Shown: positions 45,453 through 53,578 of the stretch, piece after piece
How the letters are laid out: each line of letters begins with the position of its first letter
How positions within the stretch are numbered: the first letter of the stretch is position 1
Origin: Promethearchaeota archaeon
GTDB lineage: Archaea > Asgardarchaeota > Lokiarchaeia > Sigyniarchaeales > SOKP01
Assembly (NCBI GenBank): GCA_016839555.1
Contig: JAEOUA010000003.1
Span: forward strand, 372,001-436,000
Direction: 5' to 3'
Length of the DNA: 64,000 nt
The notes under the pieces: model-generated
What the model was told of the DNA's origin: nothing
The model's input: the letters and a program-made list of their open reading frames with translations, nothing else
The model's database searches: none
Translations under genes and position numbers: made by a program

Positions 45453-46541
45453 CTATAAATTTCCACGAATAATATTTCTAATATACTTTTCAAAAAGAGT
45501 GGGCCATTTAGCACTAAGGCTTGAACTAATTGCACATCCAAGGCGACAACCGTCACAAAAAGTGAAATTATCATGCCTTTTCATAATTGTTTTCACTTTC
45601 TTTGAATTAAATACTGATTGTAAGGATTTAGTTAGAGCATTGAAATTAATAATTGGATGAATTTTGCAAGGAAAACTAATAGTACCATCATGTCGTATAA
45701 AAAGGTATGTTTCTGCCACATGACAGCGCATGATTTCTTGGTTTTTAGGAACGCCTCCAAATCCACCGCCTTCAATAACTTGAATGCTATATCTATCTGT
45801 GAGTATATTTTTATACTTTTTTTGTAAAAAGCTAACAAATTTTGCCCAAAGATGTAAATCAGGAATAAGATTATTCAGATTTTCTGCCTGAAATTTATTT
45901 CCATTGTAAGTTCTAATAATATTTTCACAAGGATACATCTCAATCGAACAATTAAAATTTTTAGCTAGATCGCATATTTTTGGAAGAAATTTTATATTTG
46001 ATCTCATCACATTTGTACTGATGATTATCTTAATATTTTTTTTATTTGCTAACTTAATTGATTCGAGAACTTTATTGAAAACAGATATTCCACGAATTTT
46101 ATCATGTTGCTCAGCAAAAGGGAAATCTAGTGAAATAAGGATATAATTTAATCCTTTTAAAAGATTATTCTTAAATAAGTAAGGTAAATGATAACCATTT
46201 GTAGCTAAACCTGTTATTAAATTTTTATGTATTCCCGCATATCTAATTAATTCTGGTAAATCTTCTCTAAGAGTTGGCTCTCCACCCGTAAAAGAAAGAG
46301 AAATAATTCCTAATTCAGCAATTTGATTAATAATATATTTAATTTGATCTGTTGTCATTTCATGTTGCTTTAGCCCTTCAGGAATGGTGGGAATATAGCA
46401 AAATTGACAATTCGCATTACAGCGCAGAGTTATTTCGATTTGTGCAGAATAAGGAATTTTTCTCTCTGTAAAAGTATTAAGTAGAAAATTTCTAAAATAA
46501 ATAAGAAATTTCTTTTTTATATTTATCAAGGGAAATACCAC
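45453..46541 (-). CDS. Radical SAM protein with SPASM-like C-terminal Cys cluster
   Basis: 362 residues. The [4Fe-4S]-SAM motif CNANCQFCYIP lies near residue 40, with LSFTGGEPTLREDLPEL following. The C-terminal part has RCHVAETYLF, FPCKIHP and CDGCRLGCA, enough Cys for auxiliary clusters as in SPASM/twitch proteins (PqqE/anSME/MoaA-type). It may modify a peptide or act in cofactor synthesis. The longest frame starts at GTG 46541, but a TATA box lies only ten bases upstream, so translation may begin at the in-frame TTG at 46529. No precursor peptide gene is evident nearby. Confidence 0.85.
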   Translation of the reverse strand: MVFPLINIKKKFLIYFRNFLLNTFTERKIPYSAQIEITLRCNANCQFCYIPTIPEGLKQHEMTTDQIKYIINQIAELGIISLSFTGGEPTLREDLPELIRYAGIHKNLITGLATNGYHLPYLFKNNLLKGLNYILISLDFPFAEQHDKIRGISVFNKVLESIKLANKKNIKIIISTNVMRSNIKFLPKICDLAKNFNCSIEMYPCENIIRTYNGNKFQAENLNNLIPDLHLWAKFVSFLQKKYKNILTDRYSIQVIEGGGFGGVPKNQEIMRCHVAETYLFIRHDGTISFPCKIHPIINFNALTKSLQSVFNSKKVKTIMKRHDNFTFCDGCRLGCAISSSLSAKWPTLFEKYIRNIIRGNL

Positions 46542-46550
46542 CAGAAAAAC

Positions 46551-46560
46551 TTATATACAT
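46551..46560 (-). promoter_or_regulatory. TATA box of the radical SAM gene
   Basis: ATGTATATAA on the minus strand. Its distance to the first in-frame start (GTG 46541) is too short for a normal archaeal promoter. Initiation about 25 bases downstream would fall near the TTG at 46529. Confidence 0.4.
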
Positions 46561-46764
46561 AATAAAATCATCCTTAAAAATTATTAAATTTAACTTTTCA
46601 ATTTATAAAAATAAAGAAAAAAAGAAAAGAAAATGGATTTTTAAATAAATTATTATTTAAAATTTAGCTCAGGAACCATAATTAAGCCATTAAATAATTC
46701 AGAAACAATTTATTCAATACTTTTTATGGTTTAAAATTTTATGAAAAGAATCATTAAAATCAAT

Positions 46765-47118
46765 TTAACGAACTTCTGTGCCGCATCTTTTGCAAACATA
46801 TTTTTTCGCATAAATTTTCAATCCGCCTTGTTGATGAAGCACCCGAGATTTATCTGATTCTTCCTTAAAATCTGTTCCGCCACAATTTGGACAAACTCGC
46901 CTTCCTTCTATTTTTATTAGCCCACTCTCTACTTCTTCCTTCTCCTTTTCTTTTTTAGCAACTTCAGAAGGTTTTTTTGTTGAAATTGATTCGATTTTTA
47001 TCGAAGATTCTTCAGATTTAATTGAGGCCGAAGATTGACCAGATCCAAGCAAAGAATCTAATTTCTCATTCATTGTTTCAAGAAGATTTATAACTTTTTT
47101 TTCAAATTCCTCAGACAT
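46765..47118 (-). CDS. Helix plus zinc ribbon protein sharing the gelsolin-protein zinc module
   Basis: 117 residues. Residues 1-25 are an amphipathic helix (EKKVINLLETMNEKLDSLLG), 26-65 a charged Ser/Lys/Glu linker, and 72-117 a zinc ribbon with C76, C79, C109 and C112. The ribbon reads GRRVCPNCG at its start and KKYVCKRCGTE at its end, almost the same as the end of the gelsolin-domain protein at 36956-37948 (GRRVCPNCG and KKYKCGRCGTE). GGAGAT precedes the ATG. It may share a binding partner with the gelsolin-domain protein. Confidence 0.75.
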   Translation of the reverse strand: MSEEFEKKVINLLETMNEKLDSLLGSGQSSASIKSEESSIKIESISTKKPSEVAKKEKEKEEVESGLIKIEGRRVCPNCGGTDFKEESDKSRVLHQQGGLKIYAKKYVCKRCGTEVR

Positions 47119-47196
47119 TTTAATATCTCCTTAATTTCAATTTACATATAATATCTAAGAAATGTCTTTTATATTTATGTTATTTTTAAAATTTTA

Positions 47197-47529
47197 TTAA
47201 AAGCTAACTTTAGAGAAAAATTTTTTTCCTTGAGCTTCTATTAAACACTTTTTTCCTTTTGGACTTATTTTAAGAATAGCCTTATCGATAACTTTAATGG
47301 GGATTCCTTCTTTCAAGAGAACTTCATGAAACCATTTTATAATTGATTTATAATATCTCTCTACATCATCACCTCTCAAATCTGGGGTAAAAATACCAGA
47401 TATTAAATCAATTGTAATCTTATTTTCCGGAGTATAATGATAGAAAGGATCTACCATATATCCCTTGTCATCTCCTGAGGATTCCCTCATTATTTGATTT
47501 ACCACCGAATTTAAACGATTTAACTTCAT
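47197..47529 (-). CDS. Small conserved-looking protein, unknown
   Basis: 110 residues. A helical N terminus (MKLNRLNSVVNQIMRESS) is followed by mixed alpha/beta: KITIDLISGIFTPDLRGDDVERYYKSIIKWFHEVLL and a C-terminal strand and turn with KGKKCLIEAQGKKFFSKVSF. No recognised motif. It lies between the zinc-ribbon protein and the phosphatase on the same strand. ATG start. Confidence 0.55.
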   Translation of the reverse strand: MKLNRLNSVVNQIMRESSGDDKGYMVDPFYHYTPENKITIDLISGIFTPDLRGDDVERYYKSIIKWFHEVLLKEGIPIKVIDKAILKISPKGKKCLIEAQGKKFFSKVSF

Positions 47530-47667
47530 CTAACTCATTTTATAAAAGAAATAAATAATATATGGAATCAATAAAAGATATAAATATAATTTTTTTTTAT
47601 TAAATCCAAAAAATTTGCTTGTTTTTCTAAATTAAATATTTAAATTATTTTTTTTAATTGAATATTA

Positions 47668-48114
47668 TTATCTTCTTTTACCTTCTACTTTTTCTAAGTA
47701 ATCCAAAATAGCTTCTTTAATTTCCTTAGCGGGATAAATTTTACGATATTGATAGACATAATTTAGGGCATCTTCCCATGTCCATTCAGGATGCTCTTTT
47801 AATAACCAGGCAATTATAATAGCGCCACTCCTAGATATACCCATCGAACAATGAACTAGTACTTTTCCATTTTTTATATGTACATCAATGAAATCTAAAA
47901 TTTCAGCTAAAAATTCATGAGGCGGATAAGTATCATCTGGGAATCCCTTAAATAGGTAAGCAAAATTATTTGGGGGTTCATAAAGCTCATCTTCCATTAA
48001 ATTAACTATAGCAGTAATCTTTTTTTTATTCAACTTCTCAAAATTAATTTGAGGCCAATATGCACCAATATACAGTCTTTCGGTAATTTGATAGATATCA
48101 TCCAGATCCGGCAT
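47668..48114 (-). CDS. Dual-specificity protein phosphatase
   Basis: 148 residues. The Cys-phosphatase loop HCSMGISRSG (HCx5R) sits near residue 88, with a likely general acid Asp in PDDTYPP about 30 residues before. The N terminus YQITERLYIGAYWPQINFEKL is typical of small eukaryote-like DSPs. It removes phosphate from Tyr or Ser/Thr. It is compact with no extra domain. With leucine-rich repeats, actin and roadblock-like proteins nearby it suggests eukaryote-style signalling parts, but no kinase of that kind is adjacent. Confidence 0.9.
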   Translation of the reverse strand: MPDLDDIYQITERLYIGAYWPQINFEKLNKKKITAIVNLMEDELYEPPNNFAYLFKGFPDDTYPPHEFLAEILDFIDVHIKNGKVLVHCSMGISRSGAIIIAWLLKEHPEWTWEDALNYVYQYRKIYPAKEIKEAILDYLEKVEGKRR

Positions 48115-48194
48115 GGCTTATAATGTAAATTTAATCTATGATAAATAGTTTATATAATCTCTCTAAAAAAAGTTAAGTTGAATAAAATATTGAA

Positions 48195-48590
48195 TTAATC
48201 TTCTACCTTTGGTAAATCGCGACTGGCAATAATATTACAATTTTCTCCAGCAACATGCTCGATCAAAATGTCTCCCATTTTAATAGGGGCATCTACCTCT
48301 GTTAATGCTATTTCTTGAAAAGCTTCATCCAGTTTTTCCTTTAGTATTGGTTTATCAACGCGAACAGGTATTAATGGCAACAAGCCATTTCTTACCCTTA
48401 TTGTGGTTGTGAGCACTCTTTTTGGAGCAAAGAATTCTTGTTTAGCATATTCTAAACCTCGGTTACACGTATATCCCTCAAAAGTGACTTCTCCATCGGG
48501 CATTTCTTTGACTTCTATTTCGCAACCTGTAGGGCACACAATACACCTTATTGTTTCTATTACTCCCCTATCTTCGCATTGTTCTTCCAT
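48195..48590 (-). CDS. DUF1667 small Cys-rich subunit of GlpA-like dehydrogenase
   Basis: 131 residues from the chosen ATG. IRCIVCPTGCEIEV and the later GYTCNRGLEYAKQEF supply four Cys for an iron-sulfur cluster, as in DUF1667 proteins encoded with anaerobic glycerol-3-phosphate dehydrogenase-type flavoenzymes. The open frame reaches 48617, but the ATG at 48590 is preceded by GGTGA at good spacing and begins four bases after the upstream stop. It is the last gene of the three-gene operon 48195-51407. Confidence 0.87.
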   Translation of the reverse strand: MEEQCEDRGVIETIRCIVCPTGCEIEVKEMPDGEVTFEGYTCNRGLEYAKQEFFAPKRVLTTTIRVRNGLLPLIPVRVDKPILKEKLDEAFQEIALTEVDAPIKMGDILIEHVAGENCNIIASRDLPKVED

Positions 48591-48594
48591 TTGG

Positions 48595-49902
48595 TTATTC
48601 ACCATCCTCCTCATCAATTAAAGGTTCAGGTTGAGGTACCACGTCAATAATTAAATCACTACATGTGGGATTAATTTCTAAACTTTGGAGATTAAGTTTT
48701 AATTCCACCATTTCACTAGGGATTACATAACGTTTTCTACGCTTATAAAGAACCCGATTAGTTTCATCCTTGATTTGTATTTGAACTCTTCTATCTGGTT
48801 GTTTAACTCTAAAAGTGAATATGATTTCTTTATTTAAATCTGAGCTATTTATATAATCTGGTTTGACATAATTTACGTTTTCTCCCGAGTTACAATGGAT
48901 TTTTGTAACTTTTCCCAATTCTTTCTTAAAACGTATTTTTATATATTCTACTGCATTATTTCCTGCCCGTTTAGATTCTGCACTTACTAGATCAACAAGA
49001 TCATGGACTTGCAGTACATTACCACAAGCAAATACCCCCTCGATCGAAGTCTCCAAGTTATTATCGACGGCAGGACCGCCCATGCGAGTCATTTCTGCCC
49101 CCATTTGTCGTGTTAATTCATTCTCAGGGATTAACCCAACAGATAACAATAATGCGTCGCATTCGAAAAACTTATCTGATCCTACTATGCGGTCAAAATT
49201 CCTATCGACTTTACTTACCGTAACTCCTTTGAGCCTATCCTTTCCGTGGATTTTAGTTACGGTAAATCCGGTGATTAGAGGTATATTATAGTCCTCGAGG
49301 CATTGAACTTGATTTCTTATTAGTCCGCTCACATAGGGTAATATTTCCACCACAGCATTCACTTTACATCCTTCCCATGTTAATCTCCTTGCCATTATCA
49401 TTCCAATATCACCACTGCCAAGAATTACTATACTTTTTCCAGGTAAATAACCCTCTATATTTACAAATCTTTGAGCCTGCCCGGCAGTAAAGACACCTGC
49501 AGGTCGAAATCCAGGAATATTTATATTACCTCGTGTACGTTCTCGACATCCCATTGCTAAAATAATTGCTTTAGCTGAGATTTGAATGACCCCTTCTTTT
49601 TTATTTACAGCATAGATTATCTTATTGGGTGTGATTTCAAGCACCATAGTATCGGTTTTGTAAGAAATACCTAACTCTTTCACTTCATTAATAAATCTTT
49701 GAGCATATTCGGGTCCTGCTAATTCTTCTTTAAATTCTGTAAGCCCAAATCCTGCATGTATACACTGTAATAAAATACCTCCTAATTCACGAGCTCTCTC
49801 AATAATCAATGGTTCATAATTTGCTTTTTTTACTTCAATAGCAGCAGCTAATCCTGCAGCACCACCTCCAATTATTGCCACATCAGTATCATATTTTTTC
49901 AA
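48595..49902 (-). CDS. FAD/NAD(P)-dependent oxidoreductase, GlpB/NADH-oxidoreductase-like subunit
   Basis: 435 residues. The FAD loop AIIGGGAAGLAAAIEVKKA is at the N terminus and the NAD loop VILGSGDIGMIMARRL near residue 155. IEGVFACGNVLQVHD supplies the usual C-terminal FAD contact. About 100 extra residues at the end form a beta domain. The start codon is TTG (49902-49900), its TTGA overlapping the stop of the GlpA-like gene. It probably passes electrons between the GlpA-like flavin and NAD or the Cys-rich subunit. Confidence 0.9.
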   Translation of the reverse strand: MKKYDTDVAIIGGGAAGLAAAIEVKKANYEPLIIERARELGGILLQCIHAGFGLTEFKEELAGPEYAQRFINEVKELGISYKTDTMVLEITPNKIIYAVNKKEGVIQISAKAIILAMGCRERTRGNINIPGFRPAGVFTAGQAQRFVNIEGYLPGKSIVILGSGDIGMIMARRLTWEGCKVNAVVEILPYVSGLIRNQVQCLEDYNIPLITGFTVTKIHGKDRLKGVTVSKVDRNFDRIVGSDKFFECDALLLSVGLIPENELTRQMGAEMTRMGGPAVDNNLETSIEGVFACGNVLQVHDLVDLVSAESKRAGNNAVEYIKIRFKKELGKVTKIHCNSGENVNYVKPDYINSSDLNKEIIFTFRVKQPDRRVQIQIKDETNRVLYKRRKRYVIPSEMVELKLNLQSLEINPTCSDLIIDVVPQPEPLIDEEDGE

Positions 49903-51407
49903 CCTTCTTCTACACCCTCCGCTATTTCTTTATGTTCCATTTTTTTAATTTTTTTCAATCTAATATCTTTTGTTTTGGCAATGAGATAATTCGAATCTTC
50001 TCCTTTTTTAGTTATTGCTTGAAATGGGCGATTTAGTTCACGTGCGAGGATTTCCATAACTTTTGGGCGACAAAATCCTCCTTGACAGCGTCCCATACCC
50101 GGTCTACAGCGAAATTTGATTCCATCAACCGTAGTTGCACCCACAGGGGCATGTATTGCATTGAGTATCTCTGCCTCTGGCACTGTTTCACATCGGCATA
50201 TAATTCTTCCCCACGCGGGATTTTCATATATTTTTTTGTCAAGCTCTTCCTTTGTAAAATCTGATAGTTGCTCTGGTTTAGGTCTAATGGGGTTGTAATT
50301 CTCTTTTTCTTTTAATTGAACTCCTAATAATTTAAGAAACTCCTCCACTCTTTCTGCTATAGCATAACAAGAGGTAAGTCCAGGTGATAAAATACCCCCA
50401 ACATTAATAAAACCATAAATATCGGTATTATCAATAATAAAATCTTCTTTTTGAGAAACCGCCCGAAGTCCCGCAAAATTTCGAATAGAGGCTCTTACTG
50501 GTAAATTCTTCACTAATTTTTGAGCCCCCTCTAATATCTCTTTTAATCCTGCTGTGGTTGTCGATATATCCTCCAAATCAAATATATTTTGAGCATTCGG
50601 TCCCGCAAATGAGTTGCCATGCATCGTAGGGCATACCAAAATTCCTTTCGATACTTTAGTAGGTATAGGAAATAAAACTTTCTGTAATTGGAGTTCATTA
50701 CGATCAAATAGAATATATTCCCCTTTTCTTGGTTCTATATTGAAATAATCTAATCCAAGCATTTTGGAGATATTTGCTGAATATACTCCTGCACAATTAA
50801 TTAGATTTTTGCTTTTGATTTCTTTTCTTTTTGTTGTAATAAAGAAGGTATACTCACTATGATTAATTTTAATAACTTCATGATTTCTAAAAAACTTCAC
50901 ACCATTCATCGCGGCATTTTCTGCCAAAGCGAAGGTCATTTCATAAGGGCTTACAATACCAGCAGAGGGAGCGTGTAATACTGCTTCTACATCATCAGTA
51001 AGATTTGGTTCCATCTCTAAAATTTTCTTTTTATCAAAAATAAGCTCGAGACCAAGCACACCATCTTCTATCCCTTTTTTTCGTTCTTCTTCTAACTTTT
51101 TTATTTGCTCTGGTTCAACAGCTATTACAAAAGAGCCAATCCGCTTAAAAGGAAAATTTAATTCTTTTGCTGCTTGGGTATATAATTTATTTCCACGGAT
51201 ACATAAATCTCTTTTTAAATATTTTCTTTCTGCAGCATATCCTGCATGAATCACTCCTGAATTTCCTTTAGTTGTCCCCATCGCGATATCTGCTTCCTTT
51301 TCTAAGAGGCAGATTTTTAAATCATATTTACTTAACGTACGGGCTATGCAGCATCCAATTACTCCTCCGCCAATTATGGCGATATCATATATATCTGAGG
51401 ATGACAC
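49899..51407 (-). CDS. GlpA-like FAD-dependent dehydrogenase with BFD-type [2Fe-2S] domain
   Basis: 502 residues. A DAO/GlpD-type FAD domain opens with IAIIGGGVIGCCIARTLSKY, has GTTKGNSGVIHAG near residue 45 and a late GFINVGGILSPGLTSCYAIAE. The C-terminal domain has IICRCETVPEAEI and KFRCRPGMGRCQGGFC, four Cys of a BFD-like [2Fe-2S] fold. Homologues oxidise glycerol 3-phosphate; 2-hydroxyglutarate or opine oxidation is the alternative. It is the first gene of the operon. The start is GTG at 51407. Confidence 0.9.
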   Translation of the reverse strand: MSSSDIYDIAIIGGGVIGCCIARTLSKYDLKICLLEKEADIAMGTTKGNSGVIHAGYAAERKYLKRDLCIRGNKLYTQAAKELNFPFKRIGSFVIAVEPEQIKKLEEERKKGIEDGVLGLELIFDKKKILEMEPNLTDDVEAVLHAPSAGIVSPYEMTFALAENAAMNGVKFFRNHEVIKINHSEYTFFITTKRKEIKSKNLINCAGVYSANISKMLGLDYFNIEPRKGEYILFDRNELQLQKVLFPIPTKVSKGILVCPTMHGNSFAGPNAQNIFDLEDISTTTAGLKEILEGAQKLVKNLPVRASIRNFAGLRAVSQKEDFIIDNTDIYGFINVGGILSPGLTSCYAIAERVEEFLKLLGVQLKEKENYNPIRPKPEQLSDFTKEELDKKIYENPAWGRIICRCETVPEAEILNAIHAPVGATTVDGIKFRCRPGMGRCQGGFCRPKVMEILARELNRPFQAITKKGEDSNYLIAKTKDIRLKKIKKMEHKEIAEGVEEG

Positions 51408-51468
51408 TTAAATCAATTCCTAACTATTGATAAATTTATTAAATGAACTAATTAAGATCCATTTAAAG

Positions 51469-51542
51469 TTTAATGTATAGAATATTCAGAACTCTTTAAA
51501 TATTTATAATTTAATGTAAAAAATATTTAGGACTCTTTAAAT
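51469..51542. repeat. Two imperfect 33-bp direct repeats upstream of the GlpA-like operon
   Basis: One copy runs from TTTAATGTATAGAATATTCA (51469) to ACTCTTTAAAT (ending 51501). The second runs from TTTAATGTAAAAAATATTTA (51510) to ACTCTTTAAAT (ending 51542). The period is 41 bp and most positions match. They lie 60 to 135 bases upstream of the operon start and could be tandem operators, although simple duplication in AT-rich DNA is possible. Confidence 0.5.
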
Positions 51543-51611
51543 CCTTTTAGTAAAATAAGAAATCTTAACGTATCGTTTAGAAAAAGCTTATTATAATTTA
51601 GAATATATCAA

Positions 51612-51920
51612 TTATAGTATGTACACAAGTAATAACCAAAAAATATTGAATAAAACCGCTGCAATAATTAAAATTTTTGTAATAGGATTAAATATTGTAT
51701 TTTTTAATGATTTATTCGTCTCTAACTGAAGCTGATCTTTAAGGATATTATTAAATGAAGAATTTTTCGGATATAAGCTTCTATCTAAATGGTAGGAGCC
51801 TAAAAAACTAGGTTTCGATAAGGCTTCAATAGATCTCTCTAAATTATTAGAAGCAAGAATCTTTTTTCGATTTTCCTCTTTTTTTAATTCGAAATCTTTT
51901 TCCAATTCCTTCTTATCCAT
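51612..51920 (-). CDS. Small tail-anchored protein, unknown
   Basis: 102 residues: a charged helix (about 1-35), a polar Ser/Asn-rich middle, and one hydrophobic segment at the very C terminus (ILIIAAVLFNIFWLLLVYIL) with nothing after it. This is the topology of tail-anchored proteins inserted post-translationally. No homologue recognised. ATG start. The gene is convergent with nothing close. Confidence 0.55.
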   Translation of the reverse strand: MDKKELEKDFELKKEENRKKILASNNLERSIEALSKPSFLGSYHLDRSLYPKNSSFNNILKDQLQLETNKSLKNTIFNPITKILIIAAVLFNIFWLLLVYIL

Positions 51921-52080
51921 AATGAAATGCTTGTTTATTTTAAAGTATCTTATTATTAAATAAGCAGCCTCTTCTTAAAATTTTTATCCTTTTATTAGAT
52001 AAAAATAAGAATTCTATAAAAATAACGAGTGAAAGTTAAGGTATTTGGAAATTTTTATTGAATATAGAATTTTTTTAATA

Positions 52081-52233
52081 TTAATGATAAGAAACGAGTT
52101 CTTTCATTTTTCCGTTTTCTTTAAGCTCTAAATCAACCTCTACTCTATAAGGATCGATATACCATATATAATCGTCTAATTCTACGATTTGTATTGGTTC
52201 ATCATCAACATATACAATGAAAGAATCTATCAT
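52081..52233 (-). CDS. Small acidic ORF (50 aa), hypothetical
   Basis: A 50-codon frame with coding-like composition: beta-rich and acidic, IVYVDDEPIQIVELDDY then IDPYRVEVDLELKENG. AGGTG lies about 12 bases before the ATG. The codons use the same third-base A/T bias as neighbouring genes. No family recognised. A small beta-sheet protein is likely if it is real. Confidence 0.5.
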   Translation of the reverse strand: MIDSFIVYVDDEPIQIVELDDYIWYIDPYRVEVDLELKENGKMKELVSYH

Positions 52234-52282
52234 CTAAAATCAGCACCTTTATTTTTTTTAAAAAAAAGAAGGAGATGCTTTA

Positions 52283-52360
52283 TTAATACCCCTTCTTTTC
52301 GAACTCCGCCGATACTTTGGTGACTAATTGCCTCCTTATATCTTTTTTGAGCTCAATTAA
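52283..52360 (-). other. Coding-like fragment without start codon
   Basis: Between two in-frame stops the minus strand reads LIELKKDIRRQLVTKVSAEFEKKGY, 25 residues with clear amphipathic-helix character, in a patch of higher GC than its surroundings. No ATG, GTG or TTG starts it. A 9-bp inverted repeat (AAAAGAAGG 52264-52272 with CCTTCTTTT 52291-52299) overlaps its end. It may be the tail of a decayed gene, a rare-start micro-ORF or part of an RNA. The rest of the 52234-52564 spacer shows only AT-rich sequence, with a TATA-like tract near 52388-52396. Confidence 0.35.
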
Positions 52361-52564
52361 TCAATATTTATTTTTTTATTTAATCTTTTATTAAATAAAT
52401 TATAAATTTTTCAAAGGATTAGTTTAAATTTGTAAACCTTAACAAGAAAAAATCCTAAAATTTAAAGATATTTAAAAATCAATCATATAACAACTTTTTT
52501 ATAGATTTAAAATAATATTAATAATATTAAAAAGACTTAAAATAAAAAAATAAAAGGGAATAAA

Positions 52565-52930
52565 TTGGCAACAAATTGTAGATGCTATATGATTTTCTTT
52601 GTTTGGATAATTGCATTAGTTGCATTAGCTAATATTATTAATACGAAATATTCTACTACCACAGAATATATTATTGCTGGTGTAATAACTCTTCCAATAC
52701 TTTTCATTGAACCAATAATACGTTTTATAATAAAAAAAGGAGCTAATTTTCAGCAATCAAATGTTCGAAAAGAAGAAGAGGAGGCATATGAAGAAATTTT
52801 AAAAAGAAGTCTGAATGGATCCAATATAAAAGGTGAATCTGATTTTATTCTTTGCCCCAATTGTGGAGAAAAAAATATTAAAGCAGCAGATTTTTGTAAA
52901 GCTTGTGGAAAAGATTTAAGAAAACTCTAA
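52565..52930 (+). CDS. Two-TM protein with C-terminal zinc ribbon
   Basis: 121 residues: two membrane segments (about 8-25 and 36-52), a charged linker, then LCPNCGEKNIKAADFCKACGKDLRKL, a four-Cys ribbon. The start is TTG at 52565 with AGGGA about eight bases upstream. The same ribbon ending appears at 53579-54268 (FCPNCGKDLRPLY), so the two genes share a module. A small membrane adaptor, no named family. Confidence 0.65.
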   Translation: MATNCRCYMIFFVWIIALVALANIINTKYSTTTEYIIAGVITLPILFIEPIIRFIIKKGANFQQSNVRKEEEEAYEEILKRSLNGSNIKGESDFILCPNCGEKNIKAADFCKACGKDLRKL

Positions 52931-53018
52931 AATTTATTTTAAATACTAAAATATTTTTATTTTTTTCATTCAAAAATAAAAAAATGAAGAGGGAGTAAAT
53001 ATTAACCCAAATTTTTTT

Positions 53019-53519
53019 GTGTCTATAAACGCTTCAGACTTGAAAAAAATAATTCCTTTAGGACAAGATATTATTTATAGTACTTTAATGAAAGGAAAAA
53101 AAGTCAATCCTTATGATAAAAAAAATTATTATAGCTTTTATACTCATATATTATGTACACCAAAAGGTATTGCTTGGAAATTTACTGATTGGAAAAATGA
53201 TGAGATAAATTTTTTTACCAACTGGATAGATATTCCCGCACTTAAACGCAAGTTTATTAAGCTTAACAGATACATAAATTTAAAATTATTTCAACTCGAA
53301 AAAGAAATTAGTCATATTTTTCATAGGCGTACTTATCATTTCCTATTATCAATCTTACCCCATGCAATTAATTATGCTAATTTTGAACTTGAGAATCTTC
53401 CTAAGGATCAAGATCGCAAGAGGAGGAAAAAACTAAAAAAATTAAAAAACTTTATTTATAAATCTTCAAAATTATTTGAGAAAATAGAAAAGATAGCACT
53501 AAATAAAGGTTATATTTAA
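53019..53519 (+). CDS. Unnamed family protein, paralogue of 54351-54800
   Basis: 166 residues. A motif IPLGQDIIYSTL is followed by a beta-rich segment (YTHILCTPKGIAWKF) and a helical second half with FHRRTYHFLLSILPHAIN and a basic stretch RKRRKKLKKLKNF. The minus-strand gene at 54351-54800 has the same order (VPEGENIKYSTL, SHVLFTDNYIVFE, TILPILI, KKRKVKKI). The strand part resembles bacterial PH/GRAM-like domains that begin with E-x-I-x-Y. The start is GTG at 53019. Function unknown. Confidence 0.6.
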   Translation: MSINASDLKKIIPLGQDIIYSTLMKGKKVNPYDKKNYYSFYTHILCTPKGIAWKFTDWKNDEINFFTNWIDIPALKRKFIKLNRYINLKLFQLEKEISHIFHRRTYHFLLSILPHAINYANFELENLPKDQDRKRRKKLKKLKNFIYKSSKLFEKIEKIALNKGYI

Positions 53520-53578
53520 ATTTTATAAGATTATATTTTATAATATTAATATAAATTAGACAAAAAAAAGTATTTAAA

